Below, piece by piece: positions 15,251-23,935 of a stretch of DNA of 44,178 bases; within the stretch, counting starts at the first letter, position 1, and each line of letters starts with the position of its first letter. Below the pieces are notes generated by a model that was not told where the DNA came from, did not search any database, and worked only from the letters and a program-made list of their open reading frames with translations. Source of the DNA: Ruminococcus sp. GTDB lineage: Bacteria > Bacillota > Clostridia > Oscillospirales > Ruminococcaceae. Where the stretch lies: NCBI GenBank assembly GCA_014799785.1, contig JAAVHI010000106.1, positions 1 to 44,178 of the forward strand. Reading direction: 5' to 3'. The position numbers and the translations under genes are program-made.

Positions 15251-16225
15251 ATGGGATTTCCTATTATTACACCATCGTTTCTCAAGGAGCTTGCCGAAAA
15301 AATGAAGCCTGTGACCGCGGACGAATTCTGCGACGTCAACGTTACAGCCACAGCGGTCGAATACGTTCCGAGACTTTGCTATACCGAGACTGTTAAAAAG
15401 CTTATGGAGGAAAAGAATGTCCTCGAATATAATATGATAAGTCTCCCCGACGAGGAAAGCGAACCGTTTGTCCAACAGAGCAAACAGATAATCAGCACAT
15501 ATCCTCAGGCGGCCTATTACTGGCAGCTCCGCTCGCTTTTCATGAACGTGCTGCAAAACAGGAGCATCAATTTTGAAAAGCGTCTGCTGCTGCTCAACTA
15601 CGGCGTCAAAACAGTTCAGGGTATGCTCGACAACGGCAGGTCCGAGCTTATCCCAAGATTTGTGGACGAGTATACCTCGGAGAGCATGGACTGCGAAAAA
15701 ATACTCGAATATTTCAAGGACATCCGTCCCAATCCCGGATATTCCCTTGCGGACGGCGTTTCCCTGCTCAAATCCCTTTCAAAGCCGAATGCCGCTTACA
15801 AAGAGGTGCTGAATACCATTTATAAAAATCTGGGAGTTTCAGGTCCGGAAACGCTGAAAATGACGGATATGAAAAAATATATCGGAATGAGAAAATCGTT
15901 TTCGGAAGCCGCTTCAGGCGAAAAGGCTCACTATATCGAAAACGTTATGATAAACTATGTATGGTCGTATTCCATTCCGTTTTCAAATCCCGACTTCAAT
16001 TTCTGGGATCATTTTGTATTTTTCTGCTCGCTTTACAACGCGGTCAAGGTAATGCTCGCCTGCTTTGCTCCCGATTTCTCGAACGAGGAATTTGCCAAGG
16101 CAATAAGCGCGTTCGATACCGCTCTCAGAGCTTCCGACGAAAATCTGATGAGAAAGGTCATTTTTGCCGTAAAGAACGCGGGTCAGAGCAACAACGGCGA
16201 TCTGGCAATACTGACAATGAGCTGA
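15251..16225 (+). CDS. FliB-like protein lacking the N-terminal Cys cluster
   Basis: A 324-residue soluble protein. The start ATG 15251 follows GGAG at 15240-15243. Two blocks align with the FliB-type protein encoded at 23936-25192. In the first, residues 91-140 (WQLRSLFMNVLQNRSINFEK, later MLDNGRSELIP) align with residues 172-221 there (YRRELFELFYEVISDNSYSV, later LVENGAYDKIP). In the second, residues 229-270 (IENVMINYVW, SIPFSN) align with 297-337 there (LRNIALNLLL, EIPFWN). The region that would match the first 150 residues, with its roughly ten cysteines, is absent; only three Cys occur in the first 150 residues. It has its own promoter and is monocistronic between two repeats. Possibly a cluster-free paralogue acting as a binding or partner subunit. 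Function unknown. Confidence 0.75.
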   Translation: MGFPIITPSFLKELAEKMKPVTADEFCDVNVTATAVEYVPRLCYTETVKKLMEEKNVLEYNMISLPDEESEPFVQQSKQIISTYPQAAYYWQLRSLFMNVLQNRSINFEKRLLLLNYGVKTVQGMLDNGRSELIPRFVDEYTSESMDCEKILEYFKDIRPNPGYSLADGVSLLKSLSKPNAAYKEVLNTIYKNLGVSGPETLKMTDMKKYIGMRKSFSEAASGEKAHYIENVMINYVWSYSIPFSNPDFNFWDHFVFFCSLYNAVKVMLACFAPDFSNEEFAKAISAFDTALRASDENLMRKVIFAVKNAGQSNNGDLAILTMS

Positions 16226-16236
16226 TTTTTCTGCTT

Positions 16237-16353
16237 ATACTGATAACCAATTAAAAAGTGTATAAAAAATCAAGCAAAAATTTGAAAAGCTTTAACTTTT
16301 TTATATGATTTTTGCACGGATTTTTTATCTGCACTTTTATTGGTTATCAGTAT
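16237..16353. repeat. 117-bp inverted repeat, family A copy 2
   Basis: The left arm (16237-16271, starting ATACTGATAACCAATTAAAA) and right arm (16319-16353, ending TATTGGTTATCAGTAT) are complementary at most positions over 35 nt. The centre shares AAAAAATCAAGCAAAA, GCTTT and TTTTGCACGGATTTTTT with the reverse complement of the repeat at 2960-3057. It fills nearly the whole spacer between the FliB-like gene and the MetRS gene, ending 13 nt before its ribosome-binding site. Confidence 0.8.
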
Positions 16354-16379
16354 TACATTTGCATATCGGAGGAATTTTT

Positions 16380-18413
16380 ATGGATAACAATTCAGGCGGA
16401 AAGGACTTCAAAAAGAAAATATCGCGGGATAACCGTCCCCGCTTTCCCGAAAAGGCGGTAATCACGGGCGGTATGCCCTACGGAAACAAGCAGCTCCACT
16501 TCGGTCATGTGGGCGGAGTTTTCGTTTTCGCGGACGTTTTTGCCCGCTTTCTCAGAGACAGGATAGGCAGCGAAAACGTTATCTTCGTTTCGGGTACGGA
16601 CTGCTACGGCTCGCCTATTGCCGAAAGCTACCGCAAGCTCAGTGAGGAACAGGGCTACACCGGTACTATCAAGGACTTTGTAAATGACAACCATGAGTCC
16701 CAGAAAAAAACGCTGGAGGACTACGGCATAAGCCTTAACCTTTTCGGCGCGTCGGGTCTGGGCAGAACAGCCGAGATACACAACGAGGTCTCCGACAAGT
16801 TCATCAAAAAGCTTTACGAGAACGGTCAGCTCCAAAAGATTTCCACCGCTCAGTTCTACGACGAAAAGGTCGGCACGTTCCTTAACGGCAGACAGGTTGT
16901 GGGAAAATGTCCCGTGCAGGGCTGCCAGTCCGAAAAGGGCTATGCGGACGAATGCGATTTGGGCCACCAGTATATGCCGCAGGACTTGATAGACCCCAAA
17001 AGTACGCTCACAGGCGAAAAGCCTGTTATGAAAAATGTTGACAACTGGTACTTCAGGCTTACGGATCACCTTGACATTCTCCGCGAATACGCCGAGGACA
17101 TCAAGAACCGTGAGGATGTGCGTCAGGTGGTCTGCAAGACCATAGGCGAGTTTCTCGAACCTCCCGTTATCTATATTATGAACGATTTCAGGGATAAATA
17201 CGAGGAACTGAAAGACAGACTGGAAAATCACGAACTTATCGAAGAGCCTAAGAAAACTTCGTTCACGATCGCGTTCAAGACGCTTCCCGAACGGGAAAAG
17301 TCCTGCGCAGTGCTTTCTGAGGCGGGAATACGCTTCCGCACGGGCAAAACGCTGGTGCCCTTCCGTCTTACGGGAAACATCGACTGGGGAGTACCCGCTC
17401 CCGTGCTGGAGGGCGAGGAACCGCTTACCGTATGGGTTTGGCCCGAATCCCTCTGGGCGCCTATCTCCTTTACGCAGGCGTACCTTGAATCCGTGGGACG
17501 CAGCCGCGAGGAATGGCGGGATTACTGGTGCTCCGACAAGGCTCAGGTTTACCAGTTCATAGGTCAGGACAATATTTACTTTTACGGCGTTGCGGAAATG
17601 GCTATGTTTATGGCTCTGCAAGGCAAGGACGCACTTTCCGTACACCCCGAAAACGGTGAATTGCAGCTTCCCGTTCTTGTGGCAAATCACCACATTCTGT
17701 TCTTGGACAAAAAGGCTTCCAGCAGCGGCGCGGTAAAGCCTCCTATGGCTGCCGAACTGCTGGACTACTACACTCCCGAACAGCTTCGTATGCACTTTTT
17801 GAGTCTGGGACTTGGAATGCGCAGCGTAAGCTTCCAGCCGAAGCCTCTTAATCCCACGGCTAAGCCCGACGACAGCGACCCCGTTACCAAGGAGGGCTTT
17901 CTGCTTTCCAACGTGTTCAACAGAATTATACGCACCTGCTTCTACGACGCGCAGAAGTTCCTGGACGGAAAAATGCCTGTGGGCGCTGTTGATGAAGACA
18001 TTCTTGCGGAGTCGGAAAAGGCTGTTCTGGAATATGAACGTTTTATGTATAAGTTCGAGTTCCATCAGGTTACTTACGTTCTGGACTCCTATATCAGAAA
18101 GGCAAGCAAGTACATGGCTAAAGCTAAAGCGGAGGCTGACAAGGCTGACGACAACGAACTCCGCAGAAAGTGGCTTGTAAATGTTTTCCATATGATAAAG
18201 ACCGCTGCGGTACTCCTCCACCCTATCGCTCCGTTCGGAACGGAAATGGTGCGGGAATATCTTAAAGTCGGCGAGGACATCTGGAACTGGGACTACATCT
18301 TCGACCCGATGTCGGAAAATATCCTTGCGGGCGAAACCGAACACGAGCTGAAATTCCTCGAACCGAGAGTGGATTTCTTCAAGCGGCACGAAAGCCAGTT
18401 CGATACAAAATAA
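16380..18413 (+). CDS. Methionyl-tRNA synthetase-like class I synthetase, divergent KMSKS
   Basis: A 677-residue protein; the start ATG 16380 follows CGGAGGA. The class I catalytic core shows the HIGH motif as HFGH (residues 40-43, in GMPYGNKQLHFGHVGG). A metal-type knuckle CPVQGC...CDLGH follows, then the MetRS-typical WGVPAP and FIGQDNIYFYG. The KMSKS loop reads KASSS at residues 445-449, so the second catalytic Lys is replaced by Ser. An alpha-helical anticodon-binding domain follows; no C-terminal tRNA-binding (EMAP/Trbp111) domain is evident. The family gives charging of tRNA-Met; whether this copy is the housekeeping enzyme or a paralogue cannot be told from the window. A strong terminator begins at its stop codon. 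Confidence 0.82.
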   Translation: MDNNSGGKDFKKKISRDNRPRFPEKAVITGGMPYGNKQLHFGHVGGVFVFADVFARFLRDRIGSENVIFVSGTDCYGSPIAESYRKLSEEQGYTGTIKDFVNDNHESQKKTLEDYGISLNLFGASGLGRTAEIHNEVSDKFIKKLYENGQLQKISTAQFYDEKVGTFLNGRQVVGKCPVQGCQSEKGYADECDLGHQYMPQDLIDPKSTLTGEKPVMKNVDNWYFRLTDHLDILREYAEDIKNREDVRQVVCKTIGEFLEPPVIYIMNDFRDKYEELKDRLENHELIEEPKKTSFTIAFKTLPEREKSCAVLSEAGIRFRTGKTLVPFRLTGNIDWGVPAPVLEGEEPLTVWVWPESLWAPISFTQAYLESVGRSREEWRDYWCSDKAQVYQFIGQDNIYFYGVAEMAMFMALQGKDALSVHPENGELQLPVLVANHHILFLDKKASSSGAVKPPMAAELLDYYTPEQLRMHFLSLGLGMRSVSFQPKPLNPTAKPDDSDPVTKEGFLLSNVFNRIIRTCFYDAQKFLDGKMPVGAVDEDILAESEKAVLEYERFMYKFEFHQVTYVLDSYIRKASKYMAKAKAEADKADDNELRRKWLVNVFHMIKTAAVLLHPIAPFGTEMVREYLKVGEDIWNWDYIFDPMSENILAGETEHELKFLEPRVDFFKRHESQFDTK

Positions 18414-18453
18414 AAAAAGCGGTACTGTTAAAAAAATAACAGTACCGCTTTTT
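18414..18453. terminator. Strong bidirectional terminator
   Basis: AAAAAGCGGTACTGTTA (18414-18430) and TAACAGTACCGCTTTTT (18437-18453) form a perfect 17-bp stem with an A6 loop and T-run on both strands, directly after the MetRS-like gene. Confidence 0.92.
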
Positions 18454-18503
18454 CAAACAATCGCGTTTGTTCATTGAATATTCATACATTATGGTTAAAA
18501 ATG

Positions 18504-18512
18504 TGATATAAT
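18504..18512 (+). promoter_or_regulatory. Extended -10 promoter of the two-component operon
   Basis: TGATATAAT (18504-18512) is an extended -10 element; no good -35 hexamer is seen at the right distance. It overlaps an upstream in-frame ATG (18511), which supports the later start at 18559. Confidence 0.6.
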
Positions 18513-18558
18513 GAAGAAAATATTTCGGTCGCCTGAATTTTTTTCGGAGGCAACGCAT

Positions 18559-20400
18559 ATGATAAATCCTATTCAAAAGCTGCTTAACACAAAGTTCCGA
18601 AACAAGCTTGTTTTCATGTGCATTACGGCGATAGTGCCCGTTACTCTGGCAGGCGTTTTCCTGCTGTATAATCTTGCCGACACGATCAAGGTGAACGCGC
18701 TGAACAACTCTATTTCCACCGCCGACAGCCTTAAGTCAAGACTTAACGACGTTATACTCACCGTTTCAAATATAAGCGAACGGGTACAGCAGAGCGATAC
18801 TGTAAACGAACTGCTGAACAACCGCTTCGTCAATCAGGACGAATATTTCAACTACTATATGCAGAACGGTACCGTTCAGGAGCTTTCCGACGCTTATCCG
18901 CAGGTGGAAAGCATTACACTGTATATAGATATGGAGGGCTTTGTCCCGAATTCCAATTTCAAGGTAGCCGACAGCAGCGTATGCAGCACATATTGGTATA
19001 AAGAAGCTATGGAGTCGGATTCCGCAAGATGGCAGGTGATATACTCCAACGAGGAATACAGGCTGTGCAGAATAAGTCCCCTAAAGGATCATGAGGGAAA
19101 CTTCCGCGGGACAATGGTCTCCTCGATAGCTCCGAGCGTATACGAGGAGCTTGCGGGAAAAAGCGATTACGGCGTAGTTTTCAGCGCTTCTCAGGGAGTG
19201 GTCTTTTACAGCGACATATCAAGCGTTTCTGTCGGAACGGTTATTTCGGACGAGGAGACTTATATTTCCTACGGTATCAACTATTCTCAGATCCTTGACA
19301 ATAAAACAAACAGACTTGAAAAAATAGGACACACCGTTGCATCATACTTCGATTATGACAACACGGGAAACTTCTTTCAGATATATGTTACCAAGCCATA
19401 TTCCATTTTCAACGACGAGATAAACAACGTTATTCTAATGTATATATGGTACATTTTTCTGTGTATCGTACTTTCGGTCCTGATCACAATACTTTTTTCA
19501 AGCGTATTTTCAAGACGTATCCAGTTCCTGAAAAATCAGATGCACAAGGTAACTGCGGGAAACTTCGTGCTTGATGAGAAAATCAACGGCACGGACGAAA
19601 TCTTCGATCTTTATCAGGATCTGAAAAAAATGGTTGACAGTATGCAGACCCTTATCAATGACGCTTATGAGTCAAAGATACAGTCGGAAAGCTTCAAGCT
19701 CAATCAGGTGGAGGCGGAATTTAAGGCTCTTGCAAGCCAGATAAATCCGCACTTTCTGTATAACACGCTGGAAACTATCAGAATGAAAGCCTACTGCAAC
19801 GACGACAAGGAAACTGCCGATCTGGTTAAAAAGCTGGGAAAATTCATGCGGCGGTGTCTCGAAGTCAAGGACGGTATGGTCACGCTGGAATCCGAGCTGG
19901 AATTTACAAGAAGCTACCTTGAGCTTCAGGCCGCGCGCTTCGGAGACAGAGCGTCCTATTCGATATACTGCGAGGTTGACAGAAGCTACAAGATACTCCC
20001 CCTCATTATCCAGCCGATAGTGGAGAACGCTTTCGTTCACGGTATCGAGGGCGAAAAATCCAACGGAAAGATAGACATAAAGGTATTCTACCGCAGCGGC
20101 ACGGTCATGATAGAGGTCTCGGACAACGGTCAGGGCATACCTCCCGACAAGCTGAGAGAGCTCCTGGCTAAGCTTGAAAAAAACGACACATCATCGGGAA
20201 AAAGCATCGGTCTCACAAATGTAAACAAACGTATAAAAATGTATCACGGCGAACAGTACGGTCTTTCGGTTGAAACCGCTATTGGACGCGGCACTACCAT
20301 AAGGATCACGCTGCCCAAGGTAGTGGACGAAAACGTCATGAAAAGACTTCCGGAAAAATACAGCGAGATAAGCGAAAATATTTCGTCGAAAAGACTTTGA
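18559..20400 (+). CDS. YesM-type sensor histidine kinase
   Basis: A 613-residue membrane kinase; the start ATG 18559 follows CGGAGG. Transmembrane helix 1 lies at about residues 17-38, a large extracytoplasmic Cache-like sensor at about 40-285, and transmembrane helix 2 at about 290-315. A HAMP linker follows, then a His_kinase domain (PF06580 type) with the phospho-acceptor in NPHFLYNTLE (His398). The ATPase domain has N-box IVENAFVHG, DNGQGIP and GLTNVNKRI. YesM/YesN pairs in Firmicutes commonly control carbohydrate uptake or hydrolase genes. It is followed by a small unknown gene and then its response regulator. Confidence 0.93.
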   Translation: MINPIQKLLNTKFRNKLVFMCITAIVPVTLAGVFLLYNLADTIKVNALNNSISTADSLKSRLNDVILTVSNISERVQQSDTVNELLNNRFVNQDEYFNYYMQNGTVQELSDAYPQVESITLYIDMEGFVPNSNFKVADSSVCSTYWYKEAMESDSARWQVIYSNEEYRLCRISPLKDHEGNFRGTMVSSIAPSVYEELAGKSDYGVVFSASQGVVFYSDISSVSVGTVISDEETYISYGINYSQILDNKTNRLEKIGHTVASYFDYDNTGNFFQIYVTKPYSIFNDEINNVILMYIWYIFLCIVLSVLITILFSSVFSRRIQFLKNQMHKVTAGNFVLDEKINGTDEIFDLYQDLKKMVDSMQTLINDAYESKIQSESFKLNQVEAEFKALASQINPHFLYNTLETIRMKAYCNDDKETADLVKKLGKFMRRCLEVKDGMVTLESELEFTRSYLELQAARFGDRASYSIYCEVDRSYKILPLIIQPIVENAFVHGIEGEKSNGKIDIKVFYRSGTVMIEVSDNGQGIPPDKLRELLAKLEKNDTSSGKSIGLTNVNKRIKMYHGEQYGLSVETAIGRGTTIRITLPKVVDENVMKRLPEKYSEISENISSKRL

Positions 20401-20456
20401 TACAGAAAGACAAAAATATGTGTAAAACATCTAAAATCGGCACAGGAGGGCTCAAA

Positions 20457-20933
20457 ATGAAAACGGTAAACAAATTTCTTATTGCAGTTTCGTGTACTGC
20501 CGCTCTTTCGGCTTTTTTGACCGCCGTTTTTCGCGGACGCCGCATTATAAATATAAACTGCAATCTCACTCCCGACGAGTACAACAGAATATGCGGCGAA
20601 TTTTGTCTTAAACCGGACAACGCCATGATGCAGTACGTTTACCGCCGCCGCGGCGGAAGATTCGGCGTGCGGCTCGCTCCCGGAAAGCTTTGCGCGGAGG
20701 ATATCGTCGGTATGTTTACAATACCTATCGTAAAGGAAAAAATACCGCGTATACTTAACAAAAAGGTCAAGTACCCCTCCTCGGACAGCACGGTTGTAAA
20801 GGCGACGTCATTTACACCGTCTGCTAAGCGCGGACATGACTATAAAGTACATATCTTTAAAATTGACGGCTGCGAATACATGGAGATAGAAAAGCCGAAA
20901 ACCGATAATATCGGTGTCTTTTTACATTCATAA
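20457..20933 (+). CDS. Unknown membrane-anchored protein between kinase and regulator
   Basis: A 158-residue protein; the start ATG 20457 follows AGGAGG. One N-terminal hydrophobic segment (residues 5-23, ending before RGRR) anchors a basic domain of about 130 residues with strands rather than helices (FGVRLAPGKL, YKVHIFKIDGCEYMEIEKPK). No known motif is recognised. Its place between a YesM kinase and its YesN partner, 56 nt after one and 20 nt before the other, suggests a role in that signalling unit, for example as an accessory sensor. That is inference from position only. Confidence 0.78.
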   Translation: MKTVNKFLIAVSCTAALSAFLTAVFRGRRIININCNLTPDEYNRICGEFCLKPDNAMMQYVYRRRGGRFGVRLAPGKLCAEDIVGMFTIPIVKEKIPRILNKKVKYPSSDSTVVKATSFTPSAKRGHDYKVHIFKIDGCEYMEIEKPKTDNIGVFLHS

Positions 20934-20953
20934 AAAAGGATTGGTTACTGCTT

Positions 20954-22501
20954 ATGCTCAAGGTTCTGCTTGTGGACGACGAACCCAATGTTCGTCACGG
21001 CGTTAAAATGATGATACCGTGGGACGATCTGGGTCTCGAAGTTATAGGAGAGGCCGAGGACGGCGACGACGGACTCTCAAAGATAATGTCTCTTAAACCC
21101 GATATCGTTATCGCGGACGTGAAAATGCCCGGAATGACCGGTATAAAAATGATAGAAGCCGCCACTAAAAGCGGCTATAACGGAAAATGCCTTATACTGT
21201 CGGGATATTCCGATTTCACATACGCCAAGGAGGCAATGTCTCTGGGGGTAAAGGGCTTTATTCTGAAGCCCGTTGACGAGGACGAGATGATCGAGGCTCT
21301 GAAAGCCCTCTGTGAAGAGATACAAACGGAAAAGAAAAATAAAGCCGCTATGCGCAAGGGAAGCAAGTACATGAACGAACAGCTTGTCCGCGCGCTGCTT
21401 CTCGGCGACGACAGCGCAATAAGCAAAAGCTCTCTTTCGGCTTACTGCTACGACTGCTACGACGCGGCGATAATCAGTCCCGCCGAGGACATGGAGCAGG
21501 ACGAAAAGTCCATTCTCCTTGAATCGGTAAAAAACCGTCTCGAAGCGTGCAGCGACGTGGACGTTATTTCTCCCGAATTCAGAAGCGGTATTACAGCCGT
21601 GCTTTTCAAGGGCTGGAAAAGAAAAAGGATACTCGACTTTTTCTCGGAGCTGAACAGAGACCTGTTCGGAAAAATTTTTGTTACTATAGGAAACACGGTA
21701 AATTGTCCCGAGGATATCAGACTTTCCTACCTTGACGCGGACGGACTTCTCAAAAACAGATTTATGTATCTGCACTGCGGCGTCGTTACCACGGAAACGA
21801 TGGGCGACGAAGCGGGCGGCGAGGGTCAGATCGGAGACGTGGTTAGCCAGATATACGCGTATGTGGAGATCAACGATACCGAGAAGCTGAGCGAAACTCT
21901 GGAACGGTTCCGTCAGGCCCTCTGCGGAAGCAATTACACTCCCGAAAGGATAAAGGTGCTGTGCATTACGGCGGTCATGGACATCAAGAGCCGTCTTGTA
22001 AAAAATATAGGCGACAAGAAAACGGAGCAGTTCATCAACAATGAATTTATCGCAAGTATCGGCGAGACCTCAAACCTTTTCGATATTATCGAGACTTTGA
22101 AATCCACCCTCTGCGAGCTGTCCTGCACCCATTTCGGCAGGACTACCAAAAGCACCATGGAGCGCGTTGTTCAGTATATTCAGTCCAATTACAGCCGCGA
22201 GCTGAGACTTGAACAGCTTGCAAATATTTTCGGCTACAACAGCGCGTATCTCGGAAAGGTCTTTCATCAGTACACAGGCGAAAACTTCAACAACTACCTC
22301 GACCGCATCCGCATCACCGAGGCAAAGCGTCTGCTGCTTCTGGACGAATACAAGGTGTATGAGGTCGCCGAAATGGTAGGATATTCCAATATCAACTACT
22401 TCCACAACAAGTTCAAAAAGTATGTGGGTATCAGTCCACTGAGCTTTAAGCGTCAGGGCAAGGGTTCAGACGGCGACTCGGAAGGCGAGGCTGAGGAATA
22501 A
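20954..22501 (+). CDS. YesN-type response regulator with AraC output domain
   Basis: A 515-residue protein. Receiver domain 1-120 has acidic pocket DDE (residues 8-10), phospho-acceptor Asp55 (IADVKMPG) and the conserved Lys in LKPVDE. A middle region of about 250 residues links to a C-terminal AraC/XylS double HTH (RLEQLANIFGYNSAYLGKVF; YEVAEMVGYSNINYFHNKFK). It is the partner of the kinase at 18559-20400 and the probable DNA-binding output of the operon. The SD is weak and distant (AAAAGGA about 13 nt upstream). Targets are not shown by the sequence; glyA directly downstream has its own strong promoter. Confidence 0.95.
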   Translation: MLKVLLVDDEPNVRHGVKMMIPWDDLGLEVIGEAEDGDDGLSKIMSLKPDIVIADVKMPGMTGIKMIEAATKSGYNGKCLILSGYSDFTYAKEAMSLGVKGFILKPVDEDEMIEALKALCEEIQTEKKNKAAMRKGSKYMNEQLVRALLLGDDSAISKSSLSAYCYDCYDAAIISPAEDMEQDEKSILLESVKNRLEACSDVDVISPEFRSGITAVLFKGWKRKRILDFFSELNRDLFGKIFVTIGNTVNCPEDIRLSYLDADGLLKNRFMYLHCGVVTTETMGDEAGGEGQIGDVVSQIYAYVEINDTEKLSETLERFRQALCGSNYTPERIKVLCITAVMDIKSRLVKNIGDKKTEQFINNEFIASIGETSNLFDIIETLKSTLCELSCTHFGRTTKSTMERVVQYIQSNYSRELRLEQLANIFGYNSAYLGKVFHQYTGENFNNYLDRIRITEAKRLLLLDEYKVYEVAEMVGYSNINYFHNKFKKYVGISPLSFKRQGKGSDGDSEGEAEE

Positions 22502-22533
22502 CTAAGCAGGTGCAACAAAATCTTGAAATACTG

Positions 22534-22562
22534 TTGAAATCCGTTTGAAAATAGTGTATAAT
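22534..22562 (+). promoter_or_regulatory. Sigma-A promoter of glyA
   Basis: TTGAAA (22534-22539), 17 nt, TATAAT (22557-22562), 34 nt upstream of the glyA start codon. Confidence 0.8.
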
Positions 22563-22595
22563 AAAAACATATATTTTGGTAAAGGAGCAAACGTT

Positions 22596-23849
22596 ATGTA
22601 CAACGATATCATGGACACCATAGGCTTTGTTGCCGAGGCCGACCCCGAAGTCGGCGAGGGCATGAAAAAGGAGCTTGCAAGACAGCGCAGAAATCTGGAG
22701 CTTATCGCAAGCGAAAACCTTGTTTCCCCTGCGGTAATGGCGGCTATGGGGTCTGTTCTTACAAATAAATACGCCGAGGGCTATCCCGCAAAGCGTTATT
22801 ACGGCGGCTGTGAGTGCGTGGACATTGTGGAGAATATTGCCATAGAACGCGCCAAAAAGCTGTTCGGCGCGGGCTTTGCAAACGTACAGGCTCACTCGGG
22901 CGCGCAGGCTAACACGGCTGTGTACTTTGCGCTTCTCGAACCGGGCGATACAGTTCTCGGCATGAGTCTTGCTCACGGAGGACACCTTACCCACGGCTCT
23001 CCCGTGAACCTTTCGGGCAAGTACTTCAACTTCGTTTCCTACGGTCTTGGCGATGATGAGACTATTGACTACGACAAGGTGGAGGCGCTTGCAAAGGAAA
23101 ACAAGCCCAAGCTTATCGTTGCGGGAGCTTCAGCTTATCCGAGGATAATTGATTTCCCCAGACTTCGTGAAATTGCGGATTCGGTAGGGGCTTACCTTAT
23201 GGTGGACATGGCTCACATTGCGGGACTGGTCGCCGCGGGAGTTCACCCCACGCCCGTACCCTACGCTCATATTACAACAACAACTACTCACAAGACCCTG
23301 AGAGGTCCCCGCGGAGGACTTATCCTCACAAACGACGAGGAGCTTGCAAAGAAGATCAACAAGGCTGTTTTCCCCGGTATCCAGGGCGGACCTCTTATGC
23401 ACGTTATCGCTTCAAAGGCGGTATGCTTCGGCGAGGCTCTCAAGCCCGAATTCAAGGATTACGGCAAAAAGGTTGTGGAGAACGCGCAGGCTCTTGCTAA
23501 GGGTTTGACAGACAGAGGCTTCAACCTTGTTTCGGGAGGTACAGACAATCACCTTATGCTGGTTGACCTCCGTCCCTTCGATATCACCGGCAAGGAGCTT
23601 GAACACCGTCTTGACGAGGTTTACATTACCGTTAACAAGAACGCTATCCCTAACGATCCCCAGAGCCCGTTCATCACAAGCGGCGTGAGAATAGGCACTC
23701 CTGCGGTAACGAGCCGCGGTCTGGGTGTGGACGATATGGACAAGATCGCTGAGTATATCTACCTTACCGCTAAGGATTTCGAGGGCAAGGCTGACGAGAT
23801 CAGAGCAGGGGTAAATGAAATTTGCGCAAAATATCCTCTTTATGAATAA
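22596..23849 (+). CDS. glyA: Serine hydroxymethyltransferase
   Basis: A 417-residue PLP enzyme that interconverts serine plus tetrahydrofolate with glycine plus 5,10-methylene-THF in the cytoplasm. The start ATG 22596 follows AAAGGAG. Typical blocks are [39 protein letters not shown] and [13 protein letters not shown]; the PLP-binding lysine is in [15 protein letters not shown] (Lys233). Length and motifs match the family throughout. It has its own promoter and a terminator-like hairpin behind, so it is probably transcribed alone. Confidence 0.98.
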   Translation: MYNDIMDTIGFVAEADPEVGEGMKKELARQRRNLELIASENLVSPAVMAAMGSVLTNKYAEGYPAKRYYGGCECVDIVENIAIERAKKLFGAGFANVQAHSGAQANTAVYFALLEPGDTVLGMSLAHGGHLTHGSPVNLSGKYFNFVSYGLGDDETIDYDKVEALAKENKPKLIVAGASAYPRIIDFPRLREIADSVGAYLMVDMAHIAGLVAAGVHPTPVPYAHITTTTTHKTLRGPRGGLILTNDEELAKKINKAVFPGIQGGPLMHVIASKAVCFGEALKPEFKDYGKKVVENAQALAKGLTDRGFNLVSGGTDNHLMLVDLRPFDITGKELEHRLDEVYITVNKNAIPNDPQSPFITSGVRIGTPAVTSRGLGVDDMDKIAEYIYLTAKDFEGKADEIRAGVNEICAKYPLYE

Positions 23850-23862
23850 AAATATTTTTTTG

Positions 23863-23892
23863 ATGCAAGGGGCGTATGCTCCTTGCATTTTG
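23863..23892 (+). terminator. Terminator after glyA
   Basis: ATGCAAGG (23863-23870), a 10-nt loop and CCTTGCAT (23881-23888) are followed by TTTTG. The hairpin is moderately strong and has a short T-run. Confidence 0.6.
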
Positions 23893-23935
23893 TAAGTATT
23901 TCGGAAATATAAAAATGAAAGGATATGAAATTAAA

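Noticed and set aside
16226..16379. T-box or SAM riboswitch before the MetRS-like gene
   Set aside because: No T-box core motif or SAM-type stems; the region is a palindromic repeat.
16392..18389. 665-codon open frame on the minus strand
   Set aside because: Exactly antisense to the MetRS-like gene; no ribosome-binding site and no recognisable domain. It is a shadow of codon bias.
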